The notes under the pieces were generated by a model, which saw nothing but the letters and a program-made list of their open reading frames with translations, had not been told where the DNA came from and did no database searches. From positions 1 to 7,613 of the forward strand of contig JAEYVF010000195.1 in NCBI GenBank assembly GCA_023432005.1: DNA of 7,613 bases. Direction: 5' to 3'. Position 1 is the stretch's first letter. Each line of letters begins with the position of its first letter. Below are positions 1-6,693 of the stretch, piece by piece. Both the position numbers and the translations under genes were made by a program. This DNA comes from Actinomycetes bacterium. Lineage in GTDB: Bacteria; Actinomycetota; Actinomycetes; Actinomycetales; Microbacteriaceae.

Positions 1-315
1 GTCGAGAGACGGCACCGCGCCCGCGGCCATGCCCATGCGCAGGAAGAACGTGCCGTAGAGCGGGCCGCTGGCCCCGCCCACCGACCCGACGAGGGTCATC
101 CCGACGGCCTTGAAGAGCTCGTCGACGGTCTCCGGATGCCCCGCATCGAGCTTCGCGACGACGGCGTCCATGCCCCTCGCCATGTTGGCGCCGTGGTCGG
201 CGTCGCCGATCGCCGAGTCGAGCTCCGTCAGCCACGACCGCTGCTCCGCGATCTCGGCGTCGAAGGCCCGCAGCCACTCGATGAGTCCGTCGATGGTCAG
301 GGTGTCGCCGCTCAT
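1..315 (-). CDS. dhaL: Dihydroxyacetone kinase subunit DhaL (5' part, cut by window edge)
   Basis: ADP/ATP-binding subunit of dihydroxyacetone kinase. In DhaKLM systems it carries a tightly bound nucleotide that receives phosphate from DhaM and passes it to DHA on DhaK, in the cytoplasm. Only the first 105 residues are present; the family is about 200-210 residues, so roughly half lies beyond position 1. The metal/nucleotide motif is visible as GDADHGANM at residues 37-45. Asp33, Asp38 and Asp40 match E. coli Asp30, Asp35 and Asp37 with a constant offset of three, so the Mg ligands are intact. The later GGASGPLYGTFF (80-91) is the conserved glycine-rich nucleotide loop. The ATG at 315 follows a strong purine-rich RBS and lies 31 bp after the dhaK stop, so it is co-transcribed with dhaK. 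A separate DhaL polypeptide, rather than a DhaK-DhaL fusion, suggests the PTS-dependent type; DhaM would be expected next but is outside the window. Confidence 0.95.
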   Translation of the reverse strand, partial: MSGDTLTIDGLIEWLRAFDAEIAEQRSWLTELDSAIGDADHGANMARGMDAVVAKLDAGHPETVDELFKAVGMTLVGSVGGASGPLYGTFFLRMGMAAGAVPSLD

Positions 316-322
316 ACGGCCA

Positions 323-333
323 TCCTCCTCCTT
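323..333 (-). promoter_or_regulatory. Ribosome binding site of dhaL
   Basis: On the minus strand the sequence reads AAGGAGGAGGA, a near-ideal anti-16S complement, and ends 7 nt before the ATG at 315. It lies in the 31-bp gap between dhaK and dhaL, so dhaL has its own strong initiation signal and does not depend on coupling to dhaK. Confidence 0.8.
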
Positions 334-346
334 CGTGTCCCGGCCG

Positions 347-1338
<992 letters not shown>

Positions 1339-1342
<4 letters not shown>

Positions 1343-2088
1343 GGCTGTCCCTTCTCGAGCTCGATGCCCGTCGTCGAGTCGGCCGGAGTGCGGGCGATGA
1401 GCCCGAAGGCGAGTCCGGCGAGCACGCCGGCCAGCAGCTCCGACACGATGTAGACCCAGTACTGCTCCCAGTGCACCTCGCCGCCGAGGATCGACTGCAC
1501 GATCATGGGGCCGGTCGTGCGGGCGGGGTTGATGGATGCGCCCGTGGTGGGTGCGACGGGGATGATCGCGGCGAACACGACGAAGCCGATCGCGAGCCCC
1601 GCCCATCCGGGTGCCGCCTTGCGGTGGATGACGCCGAAGACGGCGAAGACGAGCAGGAACGTTCCGATGAACTCCGCGAAGAACGCCTGCGGGATGGGCG
1701 TGTCCTCGGAGAAGGACGCGACGCCGAGCCCGAGGTCGCTCGCCTTCTGGCCGAGCACGCCGACGATCATGAACGCGCCGAGCACGGCGCCGAGCACCTG
1801 CGCGATGAGGTAGGCGGGCACGTGCTTCCACGCGAACTTGCCGGTGACCGCGAGACCCAGCGTGACGGCCGGGTTGATGTGGTTGCCGGAGATGTAGCCG
1901 AACACGTAGACGGTGACGACCACGATCGTCGCGAACGACAGGGAGATGAACCCGAGCTCCGCACCCGTGAAGGGCGCGTCGCCGCGGGCGATCGCGAGGG
2001 CCGGCACCGAGCCGACGCCGACGAACACGAGGAACGCGGTGCCGAGGAACTCGGCCGCGAGTTTCTGCCAGAGGCGGTTCTCATCCAT
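1339..2088 (-). CDS. MIP-family channel (aquaporin/glycerol-facilitator-like, probable DHA or glycerol uptake)
   Basis: Integral membrane channel of the major intrinsic protein family, 249 residues. Both half-helix signatures are present: HINPAVTLG with NPA at 72-74, and GASINPARTTGP with NPA at 187-189 followed by the pore arginine Arg190. Hydrophobic segments around residues 12-32, 45-65, 88-112, 135-155, 162-180 and 210-232 fit the six-helix fold. By ungapped alignment to remembered GlpF/AqpZ positions, the other selectivity-filter residues would be Phe52, Ile175 and Ala184. That is neither the GlpF set (Trp/Gly/Phe/Arg) nor the AqpZ set (Phe/His/Thr/Arg), and the Asp typical after NPAR in glycerol facilitators is Thr here. 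Substrate is therefore uncertain; DHA is inferred because the gene overlaps dhaK by 4 bp. The ATG at 2088 is preferred to in-frame starts upstream because it has a GAAGGAG box 5 nt away. Confidence 0.93.
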
Positions 2089-2093
2089 ATGCA

Positions 2094-2100
2094 CTCCTTC
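2094..2100 (-). promoter_or_regulatory. Ribosome binding site of the MIP channel gene
   Basis: The minus strand reads GAAGGAG and ends 5 nt before the ATG at 2088. It decides the start over the in-frame ATG at 2106, which lies just upstream and has no comparable box. Confidence 0.75.
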
Positions 2101-2149
2101 GGACATGGTGGGGACGAGCGCCGACACGCGTCCGGTTCTCGGAACGCCG

Positions 2150-2164
2150 TTCGACAATGTCGAA
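2150..2164. promoter_or_regulatory. Candidate operator: perfect 7-1-7 palindrome TTCGACAATGTCGAA
   Basis: A perfect inverted repeat, TTCGACA-A-TGTCGAA, lies between the divergent channel and iclR genes. It overlaps the last bases of the proposed minus-strand -10 and the expected transcription start, about 62-76 bp upstream of the channel ATG. IclR-family proteins bind short-spaced palindromes of this size, and some members (PcaU, PobR, PcaR) use GTTCG...CGAA-type sites. The assignment to the neighbouring IclR regulator is inference. Its position would suit repression of the channel-dhaKL operon. Confidence 0.6.
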
Positions 2165-2191
2165 TATTCTCCTGAGAACGCGCGGTGTCAA
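2163..2191 (-). promoter_or_regulatory. Candidate sigma70-type promoter of the channel-dhaKL operon
   Basis: The minus strand carries an exact TTGACA -35 at 2191-2186, a 17-nt spacer, and AATATT as -10 at 2168-2163 (4 of 6 to TATAAT, with the key second A and last T kept). A start near 2156 would give a leader of roughly 65-70 nt. This A/T-rich patch stands out in a very GC-rich region, and the palindrome 2150-2164 overlaps its downstream edge. No transcript data are available. Confidence 0.55.
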
Positions 2192-2197
2192 GAGGGA

Positions 2198-2225
2198 TTC
2201 CACGAACGTCGTGCGGCCCCATAAT
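2198..2225 (+). promoter_or_regulatory. Candidate promoter of iclR
   Basis: TTCCAC (-35, weak, 3 of 6) at 2198-2203 is followed, after a 16-nt spacer, by CATAAT (-10, 5 of 6) at 2220-2225. Transcription would begin near 2231, leaving about 20 nt that include the RBS before the GTG at 2251. The -35 box lies 6 bp from the -35 of the divergent channel promoter, so the two promoters are back to back and could share regulator binding. The imperfect palindrome CACGA-ACG-TCGTG (2201-2213) falls in its spacer. Confidence 0.4.
2201..2213. promoter_or_regulatory. Secondary inverted repeat CACGAACGTCGTG in the iclR promoter
   Basis: Five-base perfect arms (CACGA and TCGTG) are separated by 3 nt. The repeat sits between the proposed -35 and -10 of iclR, where a bound repressor would give autoregulation. 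It does not share the sequence of the 2150-2164 palindrome, and arms this short arise by chance, so this is a weak candidate. Confidence 0.25.
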
Positions 2226-2238
2226 GGAACGACTCCAC

Positions 2239-2247
2239 GGAGGGGGA
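2239..2247 (+). promoter_or_regulatory. Ribosome binding site of iclR (decides the GTG start)
   Basis: GGAGGGGGA precedes the GTG at 2251, with 7 nt between GGAGG and the start codon. The upstream in-frame ATG at 2224 lacks such a box and overlaps the proposed -10 CATAAT, so the GTG is preferred. Confidence 0.75.
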
Positions 2248-2250
2248 CGG

Positions 2251-3021
2251 GTGATCCAGGCCATCGATCGGGCGGCGAAGGTGCTGCAATCCCTCCAGGG
2301 CGCCCGGCACCTGGGCATCTCCGAACTCGCCGCGGCCCTCGACCTCCCGCCCTCGACCGTGCACGGCATCGTCAAGTCGCTGCAGGAGCACGGCCTCGTC
2401 GCGAAGGAGCGCGGTGGTCAGCGCTACATGCTCGGCCCCGCCCTCGTGAAGCTCAGCAACGTGTACCTCGACACCCTCGACGTGCGAGCGCGCGCGATGC
2501 GCTGGACGCGCGAGCTCTCCCGCCGCACGGGCCTCGCGGTGCGCCTCGGCGTCGAGCTCTTCGACGAGGTGCTCGTCATCCACCACAACCGGCGCCCCGA
2601 CGGCAGCCAGCAGATGCTCGAGACGGGCATGACGATCCCGGCCCACGCCTCCGCGATGGGCAAGGTGCTGCTCGCCTTCGACGACGAGTACCAGTCGGTC
2701 GTGCTGTCGCGGCCCCTGCAGAGCCTCACGGGTGACACCATCACCGACCCCGCCCAACTCACCCTCGCGCTGGCGGGCATCGTCGAGCGCGGGTTCGCGA
2801 CCGAGGAGGACGAGGCCGTGCTCGGCGAGTCGTCGGTCGCGGCGCCCGTCGCCGATGCCTCGGGCGAGCTCGTCGCGGCCGTCGCCGTCGTGCTGCCCTC
2901 GACCGAGTGGCCGCCCGCCGACGGCGTCCTCAACGACCTGCGCGAGACCGCCCGCAACATCTCGCGCGAGCTGGGGGCCATGAGCTGGCCCCCGCGGGTC
3001 GCCCCGCGCGACGACGCCTGA
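2251..3021 (+). CDS. IclR-family transcriptional regulator (probable dha operon regulator)
   Basis: DNA-binding regulator of 256 residues, typical for the family. An N-terminal winged helix-turn-helix (about 4-60) includes ISELAAALDLPPSTVHGIVKSL (23-44) as the recognition region. The effector domain follows, with the family hallmarks IPAHASAMGKVLLA (129-142) and RGFATEEDE...SVAAPV (180-200). The GTG start gives MIQAIDRAAKVLQSL, a usual IclR beginning. It is divergent from the channel-dhaKL operon across 162 bp containing a perfect palindrome, so control of that operon is likely. GylR of Streptomyces, an IclR member beside a glycerol channel operon, is the nearest known parallel. The effector is unknown; DHA, DHA phosphate or a glycerol derivative is inference. 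The stop codon directly abuts the stop of the convergent lipoprotein gene, with no base between. Whether it represses or activates cannot be read from sequence. Confidence 0.94.
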   Translation: MIQAIDRAAKVLQSLQGARHLGISELAAALDLPPSTVHGIVKSLQEHGLVAKERGGQRYMLGPALVKLSNVYLDTLDVRARAMRWTRELSRRTGLAVRLGVELFDEVLVIHHNRRPDGSQQMLETGMTIPAHASAMGKVLLAFDDEYQSVVLSRPLQSLTGDTITDPAQLTLALAGIVERGFATEEDEAVLGESSVAAPVADASGELVAAVAVVLPSTEWPPADGVLNDLRETARNISRELGAMSWPPRVAPRDDA

Positions 3022-4578
3022 TCAGCACATCGGGTCGGAGCCCGGCACCGTTCCCGAGATGAGGTAGGCGTCGACCGTGTCGTCGATGCACCGCACGCCC
3101 TGCGCGTAGATGGTGTGGCCCTCGCCCTCATAGCTCACGAGGAAGCCGCTCGAGAGCAGCTTCGCGAGCTTCTGCGCGTTCGCGTAGGGGGTCGCGGGGT
3201 CGTTCGTCGTGCCGATGACCATGATCGGGGCGGCGCCCGGGGCGGAGAAGTCATCGGGCAGCTCGGCGGGCGCCGCGGGCCAGTTCGAGCACACGGCCTT
3301 GAGCACGGCGTAGTCGTCGTACGCGGCGTAGCGCCCGAGGATGGGCGCCATCGCGTCGATGCGGTCGAGGCCCGCGAAGACGTCGACACCGTCGTCGGCG
3401 AGGGTGCCCTCGTCGCACGTGACGGCCGTGTAGATGTCGCCCGCGTTGTCCGAATAGCCGCCGCCGTCCTCGCGGCCGTTGTAGGCGTCCGCGAGCAGGA
3501 AGGCGGTGTCGGCGTCGCCCTTGCGCAGCTGCGTGAAGAGCTCCGAGAGGTAGGGCCAGTAGCTCTCCGAGTAGAGCGTGAAGATGATGCCCGTCGCGAC
3601 GGTCGCGGAGTCGAGCACACGACCGTCGGAGGCGCGGAAGCCGCGTCCGTCGACCGTCTCGAGCATCTGCCGGATCGACTGCAGGGCCGAGTCGGCGTCA
3701 CCGCGGAAGGGGCAGTCCGACTGGGGGAGGCACCACTCCATGTAAGCGCGCAGGGCCGAGTCGAAGCCCGCCATCTGGGTCGCGAGCGCCTCGAGGTCGC
3801 CCACCGTCGGGTCGACCGCGCCGTCGAGCACCATGCGCCCGACCTTCTCGGGGAACAGCTGCGCGTAGATGGTGCCGAGGTAGGTGCCGTACGAGTAGCC
3901 GAGGTAGTGCAGCTCGGAGTCGCCGAGCACCGCGCGGATGACGTCCATGTCGCGCGCCACGGATGCCGCGTCGAGGTGACCGAGCAGGCCGCCGGAGTTC
4001 TCCTCGCACGCCGCCGCCCACGCCTTCGCGCGCTCGGTGAGCTCCGCGTACCACGCGTCGGTCCCGTAGTCGGCCGAGTAGGTGCCGTAGAGCCACTCGT
4101 CCTGCTCGGCGGCGTCGGTGTAGCACTCGACGGCCGAGGAGTGGTTCACGCCGCGGGGGTCGAACCCGATGACGTCGTACTCGCGGAGCACCGCCGAGCT
4201 CACGACGGATGCGGCCGAGTCGTGCACGAAGTCGTAGCCCGAGCCGCCGGGGCCGCCGGGGTTGATGAGCAGCGAGCCGAGTGGCGTGCCGGAGGCCTTG
4301 TGGCGGGCGATCGCGATCTCGGTCGTGTCGCCCTCGGGGTCGCTCCAATCGAGCGGGACGACGACCTCGGTGCAGTCGATGCCGCCACCGCATCCCGACC
4401 ACTCGAGCTCCTGCGCGTAGAAGCGCTCGAGCTCGGCGGGCACCTGCTCCCCCGTCGGCCCGGGGCGCTCACCGCCGCCACCGCCGCCTGGGAACAGCGG
4501 CAGGATGCCGCAGCCGGACAGGGTGAGGGCGGCCGCGAGCACGGCCGCGAGGGCGCCGAGACGGCGATGAGGCGTCAT
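3022..4578 (-). CDS. Secreted lipoprotein alpha/beta hydrolase, tripeptidyl aminopeptidase (TAP/SlpD/E)-like
   Basis: Exported serine hydrolase, 518 residues. The N-terminus is a lipoprotein signal: MTPHRR, a hydrophobic stretch, then lipobox LSGC with lipidated Cys23. A Gly/Pro-rich linker (about 28-43) follows. The alpha/beta-hydrolase core shows the oxyanion loop NPGGPGGSG (106-114), FDPRG (139-143), nucleophile Ser229 in GYSYG, acid Asp460 in TTNDPATP and base His488 in GEGHT. The C-terminal part fits the TAP-like domain of the Streptomyces tripeptidyl aminopeptidase and SlpD/SlpE group. Cysteines at 63, 69, 191, 283, 289, 388, 430, 497 and 518 suit disulfides outside the cell. Likely role is release of short peptides from protein N-termini; some relatives act on esters, so substrate is not certain. 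The ATG lies 4 nt after the stop of the decayed membrane-protein gene with no clear RBS, suggesting translational coupling. The 3' end abuts iclR. Confidence 0.92.
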   Translation of the reverse strand: MTPHRRLGALAAVLAAALTLSGCGILPLFPGGGGGGERPGPTGEQVPAELERFYAQELEWSGCGGGIDCTEVVVPLDWSDPEGDTTEIAIARHKASGTPLGSLLINPGGPGGSGYDFVHDSAASVVSSAVLREYDVIGFDPRGVNHSSAVECYTDAAEQDEWLYGTYSADYGTDAWYAELTERAKAWAAACEENSGGLLGHLDAASVARDMDVIRAVLGDSELHYLGYSYGTYLGTIYAQLFPEKVGRMVLDGAVDPTVGDLEALATQMAGFDSALRAYMEWCLPQSDCPFRGDADSALQSIRQMLETVDGRGFRASDGRVLDSATVATGIIFTLYSESYWPYLSELFTQLRKGDADTAFLLADAYNGREDGGGYSDNAGDIYTAVTCDEGTLADDGVDVFAGLDRIDAMAPILGRYAAYDDYAVLKAVCSNWPAAPAELPDDFSAPGAAPIMVIGTTNDPATPYANAQKLAKLLSSGFLVSYEGEGHTIYAQGVRCIDDTVDAYLISGTVPGSDPMC

Positions 4579-4582
4579 GGGC

Positions 4583-5127
4583 TCAGCCTACGGTCTGCGC
4601 CCTCCCTGTCCCCGCCGCCGTCGCCGGGCGCTCGAGGATGCGGGCGAGGAGCACCGCGAGCAGCGCGATCACGAGCGTCCAGACGACGATGGTGGGCGTG
4701 AGCGGGCGGACGAACACGATGATGGCCGCCGCCGCGACACCGACCGCGACGCGGATGCCGAGGCGCGCGCGGTGGACGAGCACGCCGAATCGCCCCGTCG
4801 TCAGCCCGTGCCGCTCGCCCGCCTCGCGCAGCGCGTCGGCCGCCGCATCCGCGAGCCCGCGCAGCGCCCGGCTCGAGCGGAAGGGGCCCGCGAGGTACGC
4901 CACGAGGGCGACGGGAGCGAGCACCGCCGCGATGACGATGAGCACGACGGATGCACGGCGCGGCCGCGACGCCCGCCGCGAGGTCCGGACCCGACGGGAT
5001 CGGGTCGCGCGGTGTCCACCGCCTCCCGCGCCTCGAGCTCCCCACGGGCAGCCGCGAGCTCCTCGCGCAATCGGGCGTTCTCGCCCTCCATGCGTGCGAT
5101 CCGCTGGGCGTTCGTCTCACGGGGCAT
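4583..5127 (-). pseudogene. Frameshifted remnant of a coiled-coil/multi-TM membrane protein
   Basis: A strong start (AGGAG 5 nt before the ATG at 5127) opens a coiled-coil N-terminus, MPRETNAQRIARMEGENARL and onward to about residue 38, rich in heptad-like Leu/Ala/Glu. In this frame the sequence then becomes a Ser/Arg low-complexity run ending near 4801, which looks like out-of-frame translation. A different frame carries the sensible continuation: an Arg-rich stretch, then RRASVVLIVIAAVLAPVALV as a membrane segment, an amphipathic region ending GLTTGRFGVLVHRARLGIR, and two more membrane segments (VAVGVAAAAIIVFV and VVWTLVIALLAVLL), stopping at 4583. That second frame has only a GTG at 4945 without an RBS. 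Joining the halves needs one -1 shift between about 5020 and 4950. From memory, actinobacterial relatives are far longer, with a large extracytoplasmic region after the first membrane helix, so an internal deletion is also likely. A sequencing indel is the main alternative. Confidence 0.6.
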
Positions 5128-5132
5128 GGTGG

Positions 5133-5140
5133 CTCCTCCC
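5133..5140 (-). promoter_or_regulatory. Ribosome binding site of the coiled-coil reading frame
   Basis: The minus strand reads GGGAGGAG, ending 5 nt before the ATG at 5127. It marks 5127, not the GTG at 4945, as the original start and so supports reading the locus as one broken gene. It lies in the 35-nt gap after the serine hydrolase stop. Confidence 0.7.
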
Positions 5141-5162
5141 GTCGCTGCGCCCCATCATCCTC

Positions 5163-6551
5163 CTAGGGGTGGCGGAGCGCGCGGAGCAGTTCGGAATGCA
5201 GGGGCGTCGTGAGCCAGCGGACGCTCGCCGTGCCGCCCTCCGCGCACACGACGCGGAGGGTGTGCGGGGTGTCGAGGAACAGGAGCTCGGCGACGAACTC
5301 GTCGCCCGCCCAGCCGCCCGCCACCGCGATCGGCTGGCCGTCCGGCTCGGAGACGGCCCACTCGCCGACGCCGACGGGCAGGACGAGCTCGCCCATGTCG
5401 TCGACGAGTCCGAGCGTCCACGTGCCGTCGGCCTCCCGCACGTGCACGGCGCTCATGCCGGCAGCGGCGCCGGGGGCCGCGAAGGCGCCTCCCGCCCAGC
5501 CGGCGGGCGGAGCGGGCTCCGCGTCCGGGAGCGGCATCCGGCGCGAGGCGAGGCGCTCGGCGAGCGCGGCATCCGCATCCGCGGCGCCCGGGCGGTCGAA
5601 GGCCGGCAGCAGGTGCAGCCACACGCGGTCGAGCACACGCTGCATCTGCACCGTCTCGGCCGTGATCGCGAGCACGGCGTCCTGCTCGGGCAGCACGAGG
5701 CAGAACTGGCCGAACGCGCCGTCACCCCGGTAGCCGTGGCGGTTCATCCAGAACTGCAGCCCGTAGCCCTGCGACCAGTCGGCGCCCCAGTCACCCGGGT
5801 TCTGCACCTGAGGCCGCGTGGCCTCCTGCGCCCAATGCGGGTCGAGCAGTTGACGGTCGTCCCACCGGCCGCCCTGCAGGTAGAGCTGCCCGAGGCGCGC
5901 CACGGCATCCGTCGTCGCGTGCAGCCCGCTGAAGCCGAGGTTCCGACCCCGCGGCTCCTCGAACCAGAAGACGTCGCCGATGCCGAGCGGGTCGAGCAGG
6001 CGCGGGCGCAGGTACTCGACGAGGGTCTGCCCCGCGGCGCGCTGGATGATCGCGGCGAGCGTGTAGGTGCAGGGCTGGTTGTAGGCGAAGATCGCGCCGG
6101 GCTCGGCGTCGAGCGGTGTGCGCAGGAAGCCGAGCACCATGTCCCCGCGACCCGCCACGAGCGCTCGTTCGATCGTCTCGGTGGCGTGCCCGCTCGCCAT
6201 CGACGCGATGTGGCGCACCGTCATGCGGCGCGTGCGCTCGTCGGTGATCTCGGCGTCGTACTCGGGGAAGTACTCGATGACGGGGCGGTCGAGCTCGAGC
6301 AGCCCCTCGGCGCGCGCGAAGCCGGCGGCGGTCGAGGTGAAGGTCTTGCTGAGCGAGTACAGCAGCTGCACGCGATCGGGCCCGTAGGGAGCCCACCAGC
6401 CCTCGGCCACGACGGCGCCGTGGCGCATGAGGATCATGCCGTGGAGGCGGATCTCGGGGTCGCCCTCGAGCGCGTCGAGCAGGGCGATGATCCCGGCGGC
6501 ATCGATCCCCTCGGCGGACGGCGACGAGTGGCGGAGGTCAGCGGTGCCCAT
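5163..6551 (-). CDS. Serine hydrolase, beta-lactamase class C / penicillin-binding-protein fold
   Basis: Predicted cytoplasmic serine hydrolase of 462 residues in the class C beta-lactamase superfamily (esterase, amidase or peptidase members). The N-terminus (MGTADLRHSS...) has no signal peptide or membrane segment. The catalytic SxxK is YSLSK with Ser66 and Lys69, followed by the usual TFTSTAAGFARAEGLLELDRPV. The second motif region is PGAIFAYNQPCTYTLAAII (151-169); the tyrosine is Tyr157, but the position normally Asn in YxN is Gln159, with Asn158 one place earlier, as in a subgroup with FxYN. GDGAFGQ (276-282) takes the place of the KTG/HxG box. Residues from about 330 form a separate beta-rich C-terminal part of unknown role. 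The ATG at 6551 has only a weak GGGTCGGGA box. The next gene begins 35 nt after its stop, and a 56-bp inverted repeat lies 18 nt upstream of its start. Substrate is unknown. Confidence 0.88.
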   Translation of the reverse strand: MGTADLRHSSPSAEGIDAAGIIALLDALEGDPEIRLHGMILMRHGAVVAEGWWAPYGPDRVQLLYSLSKTFTSTAAGFARAEGLLELDRPVIEYFPEYDAEITDERTRRMTVRHIASMASGHATETIERALVAGRGDMVLGFLRTPLDAEPGAIFAYNQPCTYTLAAIIQRAAGQTLVEYLRPRLLDPLGIGDVFWFEEPRGRNLGFSGLHATTDAVARLGQLYLQGGRWDDRQLLDPHWAQEATRPQVQNPGDWGADWSQGYGLQFWMNRHGYRGDGAFGQFCLVLPEQDAVLAITAETVQMQRVLDRVWLHLLPAFDRPGAADADAALAERLASRRMPLPDAEPAPPAGWAGGAFAAPGAAAGMSAVHVREADGTWTLGLVDDMGELVLPVGVGEWAVSEPDGQPIAVAGGWAGDEFVAELLFLDTPHTLRVVCAEGGTASVRWLTTPLHSELLRALRHP

Positions 6552-6569
6552 GTCCCGACCCTATGCGGT

Positions 6570-6625
6570 GAGGTGTCACTTCTTGTCGCTCGGCGGCCAC
6601 CGTAAGCGACCGGAAGTGACACCTC
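6570..6625. repeat. Long inverted repeat (21-bp arms, 14-nt loop)
   Basis: GAGGTGTCACTTC (6570-6582) is perfectly inverted as GAAGTGACACCTC (6613-6625). After two mismatched bases the arms continue with GTCGCT (6585-6590) and AGCGAC (6605-6610), giving 21-bp arms with two mismatches around a 14-nt loop. It lies between sucD and the serine hydrolase, 18 nt before the hydrolase ATG, and is distinct from the GC hairpin nearer sucD. It could be a second terminator, a 5' leader structure, a regulator site or a dispersed palindromic repeat; the sequence alone does not choose among these. Confidence 0.75.
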
Positions 6626-6641
6626 GGGCCGCTCGACGACG

Positions 6642-6675
6642 ACGCGCCCCGCCCGGCGGACCGGACGGGGCGCGT
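6642..6675 (-). terminator. Probable intrinsic terminator of sucCD
   Basis: ACGCGCCCCG (6642-6651) pairs perfectly with CGGGGCGCGT (6666-6675); after one mismatch, CCGG/CCGG adds four pairs around a CGGA loop. The hairpin begins 18 nt beyond the sucD stop on the minus strand. There is no T-tract after it, which is common in high-GC actinobacteria. Confidence 0.65.
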
Positions 6676-6693
6676 ACGTGGAACGGATGCGGC

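Noticed and set aside
2089..2157. N-terminal extension of the channel protein upstream of 2088
   Set aside because: The added residues (MSNGVPRTGRVSAL...) are not channel-like, and the GAAGGAG box points to the ATG at 2088.
2185..2250. N-terminal extension of the IclR regulator (starts at 2185 or ATG 2224)
   Set aside because: No RBS at those starts, the ATG overlaps a CATAAT -10 candidate, and the GTG at 2251 has a strong RBS and gives the usual family N-terminus.
2089..2250. A riboswitch or small RNA in the channel leader
   Set aside because: The leader is only about 65-70 nt and I recognise no conserved aptamer; the dyads there are better explained as protein-binding sites.
3115..4701. 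Very long open frame on the plus strand opposite the lipoprotein hydrolase
   Set aside because: Its product is Arg/Val/Gly/His-rich low complexity with no motif. It mirrors the strong third-position G/C bias of the real minus-strand gene, which has a lipobox and a full catalytic triad.
4945..5030. Programmed -1 ribosomal frameshifting in the coiled-coil/membrane gene
   Set aside because: No X XXY YYZ slippery heptamer in the right phase was found in the window where the shift must occur, so mutation or sequencing error is the simpler reading.
5163..6551. The class C fold hydrolase as an antibiotic-resistance beta-lactamase
   Set aside because: No signal peptide, no canonical YxN and KTG boxes, and an extra C-terminal region; the superfamily is mostly esterases and peptidases.
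4638..6605. Long plus-strand open frame opposite the serine hydrolase and the decayed gene
   Set aside because: Same artefact: Arg/Ala/His-rich composition and no recognisable domain. The opposite strand encodes a recognisable SxxK hydrolase with an ordinary composition.
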